A stretch of DNA of 64,000 bases from Rhizobium sp. ARZ01 (lineage in GTDB: Bacteria; Pseudomonadota; Alphaproteobacteria; Rhizobiales; Rhizobiaceae), in the NCBI RefSeq assembly GCF_014851675.1, contig NZ_JACVAE010000001.1:1550001-1614000 (forward strand). Reading direction: 5' to 3'. The stretch's first letter is position 1. Each line of letters begins with the position of its first letter. The position numbers and the translations under genes are program-made. Under the pieces are notes generated by a model that did no database searches, was not told the DNA's origin, and saw nothing but the letters and a program-made list of their open reading frames with translations. Shown one piece after another: positions 30,523-39,139 of this stretch.

Positions 30523-30972
30523 CTAGACAACTTCGGCTGTCGCCGCGCGCTTTGCCTCAATCTGGCCGATCGCGTCGACAACCGCGTCGAAGGTCAGCAT
30601 GGTGGAGGCGTGGCGGGCCTTGTAATCGCGCACCGGGAGAAGGAAGCGCATATCCTCGAAGCGCCCCACGGGCCCCTCGCCGTCCGCCTTCAGCATCGAC
30701 AGCATATCCTCGCGCGCCTGGCGCACTTCGGTAGCGGAAGCGCCGACTACGTTGCGCGCCATGATCGATGACGATGCCTGGCCGAGCGCGCACGCTTTCA
30801 CGTCATGGGCAAAATCGCTGACGTGGTCGCCATCCATCTTCAGCCAGATCCGCACCCGCGAGCCGCAGAGCTTCGAATGGGCCGTCGCCTCGGCGTCGGC
30901 GTCTTCAAGCAGCCCTATGCGCGGAATGTTGCCGGCGAACTCAAGGATGCGGCTGTTGTAGATGTCGTCCAT
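30523..30972 (-). CDS. IscU/SufU-like iron-sulfur scaffold protein, third Cys replaced
   Basis: A 149-residue protein with the NifU N-terminal fold: start DDIYNSRILEFAGN, first Cys36 in SKLCGS, second Cys61 in KACALGQASSSIM. The third scaffold Cys, expected at about residue 123 in a RxxCA context, is Ser (ARHASTML). The family holds a 2Fe-2S cluster during assembly; with two of three Cys this copy may be altered. The ATG at 30972 fits the family start. It is first in a pair with yidD and divergent from folE. Confidence 0.82.
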   Translation of the reverse strand: MDDIYNSRILEFAGNIPRIGLLEDADAEATAHSKLCGSRVRIWLKMDGDHVSDFAHDVKACALGQASSSIMARNVVGASATEVRQAREDMLSMLKADGEGPVGRFEDMRFLLPVRDYKARHASTMLTFDAVVDAIGQIEAKRAATAEVV

Positions 30973-31310
30973 CGGGCTTCTTCTGACTTTTCGTAGATAT
31001 TTTAGGATATTGCGCGATCCAGGCACAATTTTCCAGCGCGGCCGCGAAAAAAGCACCCGGTCTCGCCCGTGGCCTCTTCCACACCTATCCAGCGATACTA
31101 TATGCTATGTCGTATTGGGGCGACCGTTTTGCAATGCCGAAGGGGTCGCCTGTTGTTTGGGAAACCGTGCCGGACGATCGAGCGCACTGAGAAGCCGAGA
31201 TCGGAAAGCCCCGGAGCCCGCCAACGGAACCCAAGCCTGCAGGGTTAGGCGAATGGCCAGTGGCGAGTCCGACATTGACGCGAGTCAACCTGCAGAAAGG
31301 CCATGGATTC
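30973..31310. promoter_or_regulatory. Divergent intergenic region before folE
   Basis: A 338-base spacer between the IscU-like gene (minus) and folE (plus). It should hold promoters for both. A GAAAGG ribosome site for folE lies at 31295-31300. I see no riboswitch-like fold or gene. Confidence 0.4.
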
Positions 31311-31928
31311 ATGGACGCCGTTATAAAGAATTTTCCGGTCGGCGACGACAAGTCGGCTCGCCCTTCGCAGAAGGAAGCCGAGGACGCCGTGCGCGTCCTT
31401 TTGCGCTGGGCCGGCGACGATCCGGAACGTGAAGGCCTGCTCGACACGCCCGCCCGTGTGGCAAAGGCCTACCGTGAGCTTTTCTCCGGCTACGACCTCG
31501 ATCCCGAAGAGGTTCTGGGCCGCACGTTCGAGGAAGTCGCGGGGTACGACGACATCGTGCTCGTCAAGGACATCCCGTTCTATTCGCATTGCGAACACCA
31601 TATGGTGCCGATCATCGGCCGCGCCCATGTCGCCTATCTGCCGAACGGCCGCGTTCTTGGCCTTTCCAAGATCGCCCGCGTGGTCGAGATCTTTGGCCGC
31701 CGGTTGCAGACCCAGGAAACGATGACGGCGCAGATCGCCAATGCAATCGACGAAACGCTCCGTCCGCGCGGTGTTGCCGTGATGATCGAAGCCGAACACA
31801 TGTGCATGGCGATGCGCGGCATCCAGAAACAGGGCTCGACAACACTGACGACGACCTTTACCGGTGCCTTCAAGTCCGAGCCTGCCGAACAGGTTCGTTT
31901 CATGACCATGATCAGGGGTCGCGGCTAA
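31311..31928 (+). CDS. folE: GTP cyclohydrolase I
   Basis: First step of folate synthesis: GTP to dihydroneopterin triphosphate. The 205-residue protein has [16 protein letters not shown], the zinc and catalytic site [12 protein letters not shown], the GLSKIARVV segment and [11 protein letters not shown] (third zinc ligand), with QKQGSTTLT near the end. The frame is open to 31260, but I chose the ATG at 31311 because its MDAVIKNFP matches rhizobial FolE and a GAAAGG lies upstream. hisI follows 29 bases later. Confidence 0.96.
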   Translation: MDAVIKNFPVGDDKSARPSQKEAEDAVRVLLRWAGDDPEREGLLDTPARVAKAYRELFSGYDLDPEEVLGRTFEEVAGYDDIVLVKDIPFYSHCEHHMVPIIGRAHVAYLPNGRVLGLSKIARVVEIFGRRLQTQETMTAQIANAIDETLRPRGVAVMIEAEHMCMAMRGIQKQGSTTLTTTFTGAFKSEPAEQVRFMTMIRGRG

Positions 31929-31957
31929 GCCGCCGGCTCCGCCGTACGGAGCCGACG

Positions 31958-32410
31958 ATGGCGATGGAATTTCTGCCCCCCTCCACCGACAAGATCGAAC
32001 TGGAAACCGGCAAGGCCTTCACGCCTCGCTTCGACGAGCACGGCCTGGTCACGGCCGTCGTCACCGACGCACGTGACGGCGAACTCCTGATGGTCGCCCA
32101 TATGAATGCCCAGGCGCTCGCGCTTACGATCGAGACCGGTATCGCCCACTATTGGAGCCGCTCGCGTAAGGCGCTATGGAAGAAGGGCGAGACATCCGGC
32201 AACCTTCAGACGGTCGTGGAGCTTCGCACCGACTGCGACCAGGATGCGGTCTGGTTGAAGGTCTCCGTTGCCGGCCACGACGCCACCTGTCACACAGGCC
32301 GTCGCTCCTGCTTCTATCGCACCGTCACCAACAGCGGCGGCGCGGCGCAGCTCGCCGTGGCGGACGGCCGGATCCAGTTCGACCCGGCCGACATCTACGG
32401 CAAGAAATAG
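31958..32410 (+). CDS. hisI: Phosphoribosyl-AMP cyclohydrolase
   Basis: Third step of histidine synthesis. The 150-residue protein has the full family core: [31 protein letters not shown], the metal site DCDQDAVWL, and [15 protein letters not shown]. The ATG at 31958 follows folE closely; a second ATG two codons later is also possible. It is a stand-alone HisI, not fused to HisE, as usual in Alphaproteobacteria, and is probably co-transcribed with folE. Confidence 0.96.
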   Translation: MAMEFLPPSTDKIELETGKAFTPRFDEHGLVTAVVTDARDGELLMVAHMNAQALALTIETGIAHYWSRSRKALWKKGETSGNLQTVVELRTDCDQDAVWLKVSVAGHDATCHTGRRSCFYRTVTNSGGAAQLAVADGRIQFDPADIYGKK

Positions 32411-32833
32411 CACCATCTCCGAATCCGTTCCGCATTGGGACAGATTCATCAATTCGCAACGGATATGGGTGCGTAATGTCTCGGCCGCGCAAGGAGCGCG
32501 GTAGCATTTACAACCTGCGCATTGCGCGAAAGTCGTTTGTGAATTTCGGGGCGGTGCGCTGGGGCGGAAGACAGCGATGACAACCGACGTCCATCATGCC
32601 ACAGGGACATTTCCGGACTTGTTTTCGGCATTTGCCCGCGCATCGCAGCCTGATTGCCCTCACTACTCCTTATTGATGAGCCAAAGCAAAACGTATTGGC
32701 TCAACAGTGCAGATTGCGTTCATCCCGAGGCCAGTGTCACAACGTCTTCTTTGCTTTATTGTTCGGGAAGAGGTGATACGGCTGCGGAACTGAAGGCGCG
32801 AGTGCCCAGTTATCTCCCCATCGGAGGCCCGTC
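32411..32833. other. Intergenic region without clear gene
   Basis: A 423-base spacer between hisI and the patatin gene. Two short plus-strand frames (32476-32580 and 32577-32840) lack ribosome sites and coding bias. The last part should hold the promoter of the patatin gene, whose start has a GGAGG at 32823-32827. Confidence 0.4.
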
Positions 32834-33790
32834 ATGTTGAACTGGAGTTTCAGCCGAAGCACGGCGGATGCGTCTGATCCGGGTGATCCCTCCGTGAATA
32901 ACCTGCCGCCTCCCCCTGCACCCGCCATAGACACCCGCGCACGGATCGCCCTGGCACTCGGCGGCGGCGCGGCGCGCGGCTGGGCTCACATCGGTGTCCT
33001 GCGCGCACTCGATGAAGAAAACATCGAAGTCAGCATGATCGCCGGAACCTCGATCGGAGCGCTGGTCGGGGGATGCTACCTCGCCGGCAAGCTCGATGAG
33101 CTCGAGACCTTCGCGCGGTCGCTCACCATGCGCCGGCTGGCCAGCTTGCTCGACTTTACGATCCGTGGCAGCGGCCTATTCGGTGGCATGCGTCTGACGC
33201 GCCGCATGCAGGAGCACTTGGAAAACCTCTCGATCGAAGCCCTGGGCCGCCCATTCGTGGCGGTGGCAACGGAGATCAACAGCGGACATGAGGTCTGGAT
33301 CGGCGGCGGCTCGCTCATCACAGCAATTCGCGCATCCTACGCCCTGCCCGGCATTTTCGAGCCGATCAAGTGCAATGGCCGCACTCTCGTTGATGGTGCG
33401 CTTGTCAACCCGGTTCCCGTCTCCGTCTGCCGCGCCTACGAGGAACCGCTCGTCGTTGCGATCAACCTGAACTACGACCTCTACGGCCGCTCGGCCGTCA
33501 TCAAGCATACCGCAAGCGTCCAGCCGATCGACAATGCTTCGCGCCAGGAAAATGGCGAAGCGCGACTGGGGTTGACCAGTGTGATGGTGCAGTCGTTCAA
33601 CATAATCCAGGACCGCATTGCACGCGCACGTCTTGCCGGCGATCCGCCGGATCTCGCCCTGCATCCACGCCTTAGCGACATCGGACTGTCCGAGTTCCAC
33701 CGTGCCGGCGAAGCGATCGACAGAGGCTATGTCGAGACCAAAGCGAAAATCGCCGAGATCAAGCGCATGCAGGAAGTCCTGGTGCGGTAG
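32834..33790 (+). CDS. Patatin-like phospholipase
   Basis: A 318-residue patatin-fold lipid hydrolase: oxyanion GGGAARGWAH (residues 43-52), nucleophile elbow GTSIG (Ser73), and catalytic Asp187 in VDGAL. The fold is RssA/YlbK-like. A Pro-rich N-terminal tail precedes the domain; no signal peptide is seen, so it should be cytoplasmic or peripheral. It probably releases fatty acids from phospholipids or related esters. Single gene with a strong ribosome site. Confidence 0.92.
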   Translation: MLNWSFSRSTADASDPGDPSVNNLPPPPAPAIDTRARIALALGGGAARGWAHIGVLRALDEENIEVSMIAGTSIGALVGGCYLAGKLDELETFARSLTMRRLASLLDFTIRGSGLFGGMRLTRRMQEHLENLSIEALGRPFVAVATEINSGHEVWIGGGSLITAIRASYALPGIFEPIKCNGRTLVDGALVNPVPVSVCRAYEEPLVVAINLNYDLYGRSAVIKHTASVQPIDNASRQENGEARLGLTSVMVQSFNIIQDRIARARLAGDPPDLALHPRLSDIGLSEFHRAGEAIDRGYVETKAKIAEIKRMQEVLVR

Positions 33791-33912
33791 CGCCGCACGC
33801 AGCATTCCCCGAACACTTCAGCTTATCTGACTGGGGGGAGTGCTACGCTACCCTGGCGCCCCACGCCAATCGACAGCCGTGGACGATCTCGCGCTAATGT
33901 TGGGGCAGTGCA

Positions 33913-34341
33913 TTAGCTGGTAATGTACGCTTTTATGTCGGCGGCCTCGCGTTCGATCGAGCGTATGTGCGCCTTCACGATATCACCAATCGAGATGATG
34001 CCCACGAGCCGGCCGTCCTTCTCGACCGGAAGATGCCGGGCGCGCAGCGTGCTCATCATCTCCATGATCTCTTCCACAGTCGCGTTTTCGCTGCATTTGT
34101 GAACGTTGCCCCACATTATGGAGGAAATCGGCCTATCCAGACAATCCGCCCCGGTCTTGGCGATGGCCGCGACGATGTCACGCTCCGCCAGTATCCCCGA
34201 GATCCGGTCATTCCGATCAACGATGACAATGGCTCCGATGTGATTGTCACGCAGATAAACCGCGGCTTGACGAACGGTGAGTTGCGGACCGGCGGTTATG
34301 ACGTTGCGGCCTTTTTCGTCAAGAATCGACTTTACATACAT
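33913..34341 (-). CDS. CBS-domain pair protein
   Basis: A 142-residue protein made only of two CBS domains (about residues 10-65 and 78-135; VYLRDNHIGAIVIVDRNDRISGILAERDIV and LRARHLPVEKDGRLVGIISIGDIVK). Such pairs bind adenine nucleotides and act as energy sensors. The ATG at 34341 has a strong AGGAGG site six bases ahead, which decides it over the longer open frame to 34503. It lies downstream of the rhomboid gene on the same strand with a 171-base gap. Confidence 0.92.
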   Translation of the reverse strand: MYVKSILDEKGRNVITAGPQLTVRQAAVYLRDNHIGAIVIVDRNDRISGILAERDIVAAIAKTGADCLDRPISSIMWGNVHKCSENATVEEIMEMMSTLRARHLPVEKDGRLVGIISIGDIVKAHIRSIEREAADIKAYITS

Positions 34342-34512
34342 GCATTCCTCCTGTGTGCAACATGACGCAGAAGGCAGGGTCCCGACAGGAGCACCCTGCC
34401 AGCAGGAGAGGCTGGACGGCCGCTCCTTCAGTCCCGGCGTGCATGTGCGAACCGGAACTTTTCCATGCTGCGCTACGAAACCGACGAATGCAAGTCCGCC
34501 CAATAGACGGCG

Positions 34513-35274
34513 TTAGCTCGGCCGCGGCTCCGCCTCTCCTCCGCTCCGAAGGTTGTCGAACATCGGAAAGCAGAAGAAACCGAACAGGAACCCACCGATA
34601 TGCGCCTCCCAGGCTATGGATGCACCATCCGTTCCGCCGAAGAGTTGTCCGAAGCCGATCGCGAAGTTTGTCAGGAACCAGATGGCCGAAAAAACCAGAA
34701 CCGAGCGATTCGACAAGGCTTCGCGCACCGTGAGCAGGCGGTTCAGGTGGGCGAATTGACGGCTGATACGGCCACTGCGCGAGAAGACGAAACGTGCGGC
34801 AGCACCCATCAGCCCGGAGACGACACCTGAAGCGCCGATCACGACCACTAACTCGCCCCAGTTCAAGGCGCAGTGGAGCGCAACGGAGGCGGCCGCGGAG
34901 AGGCACCAGAAGAAAAGGAAGCGCGGCGTCCCGATGCGGCGAACAACGGGTGCGCCGAATGCCACCATCCAGAACCCGTTGAACAGAAGATGCTCCCAAC
35001 TGCCATGAAGGAACGAATAGGTCACCGGCGTCCATGTCCACGCCCAATCCGCAGCCAGAAACTGCGGCTCGTAGCGGGCGGAGATGAAAGCGAACTTCAG
35101 AAGAACCCACTCATCCGCCTCGGCCGACAGCAGATAGATACGCACAACATGGACAAGCGTGAGGAGCGCCAGGGCTGCGACGAGACTGCTGGGCAGATTG
35201 AACGCAGGCTCCCGCCCTCGTGCCCCGCCCGGCAACGTAATATCACCGGCATCTTTGCTGTCAGAATGATCCAT
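34513..35274 (-). CDS. Rhomboid family intramembrane serine protease
   Basis: A 253-residue polytopic membrane protease. The oxyanion HxxxN is His95-x3-Asn99 (FLHGSWEHLLFNG), the nucleophile is Ser149 in GASG, and the base is His225 in AHIGGFLFG. Six membrane spans can be placed. It cleaves membrane proteins within the bilayer; the target is unknown. The cytoplasmic N terminus is about 25 residues. Divergent from the PAS gene. Confidence 0.92.
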   Translation of the reverse strand: MDHSDSKDAGDITLPGGARGREPAFNLPSSLVAALALLTLVHVVRIYLLSAEADEWVLLKFAFISARYEPQFLAADWAWTWTPVTYSFLHGSWEHLLFNGFWMVAFGAPVVRRIGTPRFLFFWCLSAAASVALHCALNWGELVVVIGASGVVSGLMGAAARFVFSRSGRISRQFAHLNRLLTVREALSNRSVLVFSAIWFLTNFAIGFGQLFGGTDGASIAWEAHIGGFLFGFFCFPMFDNLRSGGEAEPRPS

Positions 35275-35568
35275 CGAAATCCGCCGCTTCCCGGAATGTG
35301 AGCATCGCAGCGCTTATACAGATAAAAGATGGGCCGTACAGCTTTCGCCATACGGCCCCGAGCCCCCAAACCCCGGCCCATAAAAGTGTGCTGAAGGTTT
35401 CCCTTCGTGAAGTGATGGTGACGGTGTGCCATGACGGCGCGCCGCACGCAATCGCAACCAATGGTTAACCTTAATGGTGCGACTGGCACGCATTTCGCAT
35501 CGCGTCCTGAGACAAGATGGTCGGCGACACATGACGTGTCGATTCGATACACCAATGAATGGAATGCC

Positions 35569-36189
35569 ATGCAGACCACAACAGCTAAGGCGGTCTATGC
35601 CTATTGGTCGCGGGTTCGTGGGGGCCGGGACGTCCCGAACCGGCGCGACATCGAGCCGGCCGACCTGAGGCAATTTCTGCCGGATCTTTTTATCCTCGAA
35701 CAGACGCCCGATTCCGGTACGACTTTCCGGCTCGCGGGAACCCGCTTGTGCACTCTGTTCGGGCGAGAACTTCGCGCTGCGGGCCTTCAGAGGCTGTTTG
35801 CACCGGACGTTCGCGCGAGAATTTCGCGCATCTGCACCAACATCATGGCCCAGCGCACACCGGCGGCGTTGCAGGTGAGTGCCTATGGCCGCACGGCTCA
35901 ACCCACCGCGATCGAAATCCTGCTGTTGCCGATGACCTCGCATTCGCCACATGCGGATCGTATCTTCGGCGCCCTATGTCCGGTTAACCCCGTCCAGCCA
36001 CTCGAAATGCCATTCCGTTACATGACGGTGGATACTGTTAGCAACATCGATCACGCACAGGAAAACGCCTTCCTGCAGGCCCGCCCGCCCGTCTCCCTAC
36101 CCACATCGGTCATGGCCGTCAGAAGGCACGACTTCGGCCAGGTGGTGCGACGCGTCCTGCACCTGCGGGTATTCGACGGCGGAAGATAG
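35569..36189 (+). CDS. PAS-domain (PAS_5 type) protein
   Basis: A 206-residue protein of a PAS-like family common in rhizobia: YAYWSRVRGGRDVPNRRDIEPADLRQFLPDLFILE is the signature start, followed by FRLAGTRLCTLFGREL. No output domain is attached, so it may sense a small ligand and act by protein contact. I chose the ATG at 35569 because it fits the family start; the open frame begins at 35431 but the added residues look non-coding. A PilZ gene follows 109 bases later. Confidence 0.8.
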   Translation: MQTTTAKAVYAYWSRVRGGRDVPNRRDIEPADLRQFLPDLFILEQTPDSGTTFRLAGTRLCTLFGRELRAAGLQRLFAPDVRARISRICTNIMAQRTPAALQVSAYGRTAQPTAIEILLLPMTSHSPHADRIFGALCPVNPVQPLEMPFRYMTVDTVSNIDHAQENAFLQARPPVSLPTSVMAVRRHDFGQVVRRVLHLRVFDGGR

Positions 36190-36244
36190 CCCAGCCGGCG
36201 CATAGCGCGCCGAATAAACTGCTAGGTGGAACGGAACGAAGTAT

Positions 36245-36260
36245 TAACCTCGAAAGGTTA
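36245..36260. promoter_or_regulatory. Short inverted repeat before the PilZ gene
   Basis: TAACCT-CGAA-AGGTTA, a perfect six-base inverted repeat with a four-base loop, 39 bases before the PilZ start. It could be an operator or a small RNA hairpin between the PAS and PilZ genes; no T run follows. Confidence 0.35.
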
Positions 36261-36298
36261 GAAGTTGGAAAGAGATTTCCATCAGCCCAAGTCTGTCC

Positions 36299-36910
36299 AT
36301 GTATTCGTTTCAGCAAACGTCGCCGACAGCCCGCAGTCCCCACTCTGAACAGCGAGGTTTTCAGGGTGTGTCGGTTAACCTGCCCGGCCGCCTCATGCTG
36401 CCCAATCATGACGAATACGACTGCACCGTGCTGCACATGTCGCCCGGCGAGGTTTTTTTTGCCTGCCACGCCCGCCCCCGGGCAGGCGAGCGGATTATTG
36501 CATACGTAGATCATCTGGGGCGTATCGAGGGATCCGTCAGCAAGAATACCGATGATGGCTTTGTCATCCTCGTCAACGCAACGGAACGCAAACGCGAAAA
36601 ACTCGCGGCACAACTGACCTGGATCGCCAACAAGCACGAACTTGGCCTGCCCGAGGACCGGCAGCATGATCGGCTGACACCGCGCAACACGCGAACTGAA
36701 CTGGCCCTCGATGACGGCCGCCACTACCCGTGCCGCATCATCGACTTGTCGCTTTCCGGGGCTGCCATCGACATCGAGGTTCGACCGGCCGTCGGAACAC
36801 CCGTACAACTTGGCAACATGCGTGGCCGCGTCGTCCGCCATTTTCAGGAAGGCGTCGCGATCGAGTTCTCGAGCGTGCAGCCGAAAGAGGCCCTCACCGA
36901 ATTCCTATAG
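36299..36910 (+). CDS. Tandem PilZ-domain protein
   Basis: A 203-residue protein with two PilZ folds. The second (about residues 122-198) has the complete c-di-GMP motif: Arg125-x3-Arg129 and Asp149-x-Ser151-x2-Gly154 (DLSLSG). The first (residues 18-95) lacks the RxxxR and has HMSPGE instead, so it is degenerate. The protein should bind c-di-GMP and act by contact, as in YcgR-like pairs. The ribosome site is weak. It follows the PAS gene and precedes a LapG-family protease gene; a diguanylate cyclase lies 13 kb upstream. Confidence 0.88.
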   Translation: MYSFQQTSPTARSPHSEQRGFQGVSVNLPGRLMLPNHDEYDCTVLHMSPGEVFFACHARPRAGERIIAYVDHLGRIEGSVSKNTDDGFVILVNATERKREKLAAQLTWIANKHELGLPEDRQHDRLTPRNTRTELALDDGRHYPCRIIDLSLSGAAIDIEVRPAVGTPVQLGNMRGRVVRHFQEGVAIEFSSVQPKEALTEFL

Positions 36911-37368
36911 GCGCACAAGCGCCGGCGACCGTAAGCCTCAACCCTCTTTTTTCGCTGTCCCTCGCGACAACTCAAAAATATATTTTTGCGACAGAAAACA
37001 CCGACTGCCGACGAACTAGCAGGTCGCCTCACCGCTAGAGAAAATTTCCACGGAAAACGCACAGTCCGCTCAGGCTCGCCCGACGACTGGCCGCGGAACC
37101 TACAGCCTGCTTCACAGGCAAGGCCTCTAACATAAGATGCAATATATTCAATAACATAGCGAATTGCAACGAAGCACCTTCTACAGAAAGCAGGATGCAC
37201 GATCGCGACAATTTTATTCAAATTTCCATCAAGTAAGAACTAAAAGCACATCAAATTTTATTCTTGTTTTATTCTCAAACGACGAAACTTTGCACTTAAT
37301 TATACTGCGTAGCTTCGCGTGGGATAAAAAAATACCTGTCATTGTCCAATCATCACGGGGACAGGACA
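36911..37368. other. AT-rich intergenic region
   Basis: A 458-base spacer, clearly AT-richer than the surroundings, especially 37130-37340. It includes a perfect 16-base palindrome caaaaatatatttttg at 36973-36988, which may help end PilZ transcription. No convincing gene is visible on either strand; a small RNA or an extended promoter is possible. Confidence 0.5.
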
Positions 37369-37971
37369 ATGACAAGAAAATCAATCTGGACAGGGACATT
37401 TGCACTTCTCGCTTCGCTCGCATTCGGCTCGGCAGCCCAAGCGCTTCCAGCGAGCATGACCATAGCCGGCCCGACCAACCAGCCGATCGGCCACTATGAA
37501 TTCTGCAAGCAGAATGCCGACGAGTGCAGCACTAACGATGCGGGCGAACCACTGGCGCTCAATGAAACGAATTGGAAGCAGATCATCGAGATCAACTATA
37601 CGGTCAACAGCTCGGTCGAGCCCCTCACCGACAACGAGATCTATGGTGTCGAAGAGCGCTGGTCCTACCCGGGCACTGCCGGCGACTGTGAAGACTACGT
37701 TCTCTTGAAGCGCAAGATGCTGATCGAGGCCGGCATCTCTCCATCCGACCTGCTCATCACTGTCGTCCTTCAGCCGAACGGCGAAGGCCACGCCATCCTT
37801 ACCGTCCGCACCGATCGCGGCGACTTCGTACTCGACAACATGCGCGACAAAGTTCTGCTCTGGTCCGCCACCGAATATCGCTTCCTCAAGCGCCAGTCGG
37901 AGCGCAATGCCGGCAAGTGGGTCAAGCTGCAGGACGGGCGCGAGACTGCCGTGGGCAGCGTGCGCCAGTAG
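37369..37971 (+). CDS. Transglutaminase-like cysteine peptidase (BTLCP, LapG-related)
   Basis: A 200-residue exported protein: signal peptide 1-25 (cleavage after AQA), then a papain-like BTLCP domain with Cys107 in AGDCEDY, His141 in EGHAIL and Asp156 in LDNM, the full triad. LapG of the same family cleaves surface adhesins in the periplasm. Whether this one does is not known. The ATG at 37369 begins a clear signal peptide; the upstream in-frame ATG at 37342 would spoil it. A strong hairpin follows. Confidence 0.9.
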   Translation: MTRKSIWTGTFALLASLAFGSAAQALPASMTIAGPTNQPIGHYEFCKQNADECSTNDAGEPLALNETNWKQIIEINYTVNSSVEPLTDNEIYGVEERWSYPGTAGDCEDYVLLKRKMLIEAGISPSDLLITVVLQPNGEGHAILTVRTDRGDFVLDNMRDKVLLWSATEYRFLKRQSERNAGKWVKLQDGRETAVGSVRQ

Positions 37972-38066
37972 TCATCGGCGCGCCGCTGTCGGCGCGCCCT
38001 CAAACGGACCAACTCCGAAGTTTAGGGCCCGGTCAGTCCCCAATCCCCGTCCCGACCAAGGCCCTT

Positions 38067-38106
38067 GCGGCCGGCTCGCATGTCCCAGAGCCGGCCGCCT
38101 TTCATT
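38067..38106 (+). terminator. Terminator after the BTLCP gene
   Basis: An 11-base perfect stem (gcggccggctc / gagccggccgc, 38067-38077 and 38088-38098) with a ten-base loop, followed by CTTTCATTT. It should end the cysteine peptidase transcript. A second GGCGCGCC repeat hairpin lies just after the stop codon, near 37977-38000. Confidence 0.75.
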
Positions 38107-38241
38107 TGCTACAAGCCAACCCAGCCCAGTTTACCGATTGTTAACCACGATCGAGCAAGCTCCCAGGCGCGAGCAAGCTCCGCGCCGGATCCATTGCGTA
38201 GCGTGACGCCGGTTTCCTTTCCGGGCCGAAACGGGATAGCC

Positions 38242-39006
38242 ATGCACGCCAAGCCTCACACCCAGCAGATCGACGACAGCGCACTCTTTTCCGCCCGCTT
38301 CCTCAGGCGCCTGACGATCGTCATCGCGGCGCTCGCCAGCCTGGTCATCACCATCAGCCTTGGCGGTCGGACACTCGGGGAATACATCGCCCTGGCCGGC
38401 CACACCGAGAGCCGCGAGAGGTACGAAATCCTGATCGGCCAGGATCATGTGCGCTTGCCCGCCAATGCCATCCGCTTCGAGGAACAACGCCGCAGCGGGC
38501 CAGCCGATCGAGTCGACGTCTACCTGACCTGGCCGGAGATGGAGGGCTACTCGAATGCCACCCGACTACGGTTCAACGATGTCGAACGACCGGAGAGCCT
38601 CCTATTCCTTCAGTTGTCACAGAGCACCATGTCCCGCGACATGTCGGGCCGGATAGAGCCGATCTTTTCACATCTGTTCGAGGGAGAGCTGGAAGCAGGC
38701 CCCGCCGGACTTTCCCTGCGCCGCTTAAGGCAAAGTGCCGGCTACGAAAACGAAGCCCTCCTGCTGGGCACCATGCCGGACGGCAGGGCGTACGCCGTGC
38801 GCTGCATCCTTCCCGCACCCGGACAAATGTCGACCAGCGCCGATTGTCAGCGGGATATCCACATCGGCGACGACCTGTCGCTGCTCTATCGGTTTTCCAA
38901 CAGACTTCTGCCGCAGTGGCAGGCGATCGAGGAGGCAATCTGGGACTTTGCGCAAACCGCAGTCGCGGAAAACAGGGACCACCTATCCGGCAAAAGCAGA
39001 CGATAA
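38242..39006 (+). CDS. Membrane-anchored periplasmic protein, function unknown
   Basis: A 254-residue protein with one N-terminal membrane span (about residues 24-46, LTIVIAALASLVITISLGG) and a periplasmic domain of mixed beta and alpha structure with two Cys (near residues 199 and 212) that could form a disulfide. No motif is recognised. I used the ATG at 38242 because it gives a normal anchor; the frame is open to 38065 without coding character. Similar proteins are, as far as I recall, confined to rhizobia. Confidence 0.75.
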   Translation: MHAKPHTQQIDDSALFSARFLRRLTIVIAALASLVITISLGGRTLGEYIALAGHTESRERYEILIGQDHVRLPANAIRFEEQRRSGPADRVDVYLTWPEMEGYSNATRLRFNDVERPESLLFLQLSQSTMSRDMSGRIEPIFSHLFEGELEAGPAGLSLRRLRQSAGYENEALLLGTMPDGRAYAVRCILPAPGQMSTSADCQRDIHIGDDLSLLYRFSNRLLPQWQAIEEAIWDFAQTAVAENRDHLSGKSRR

Positions 39007-39139
39007 AAAACTCCAGATCTCCGCAACCAATGATTCATCATAAACCGATTGGTAACCCTGCCCCGATAGTCTCACTCCAATCATCGCCCGGGACTCGCGT
39101 CCGGCCGACACAGCAATCCGAGACTTGAAGAGTAACAGC

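Noticed and set aside
32476..32580. 34-residue basic open frame
   Set aside because: No ribosome site, no known family, poor codon pattern.
32577..32840. 87-residue open frame before the patatin gene
   Set aside because: Low G/C at third codon positions, no ribosome site, overlaps the patatin start.
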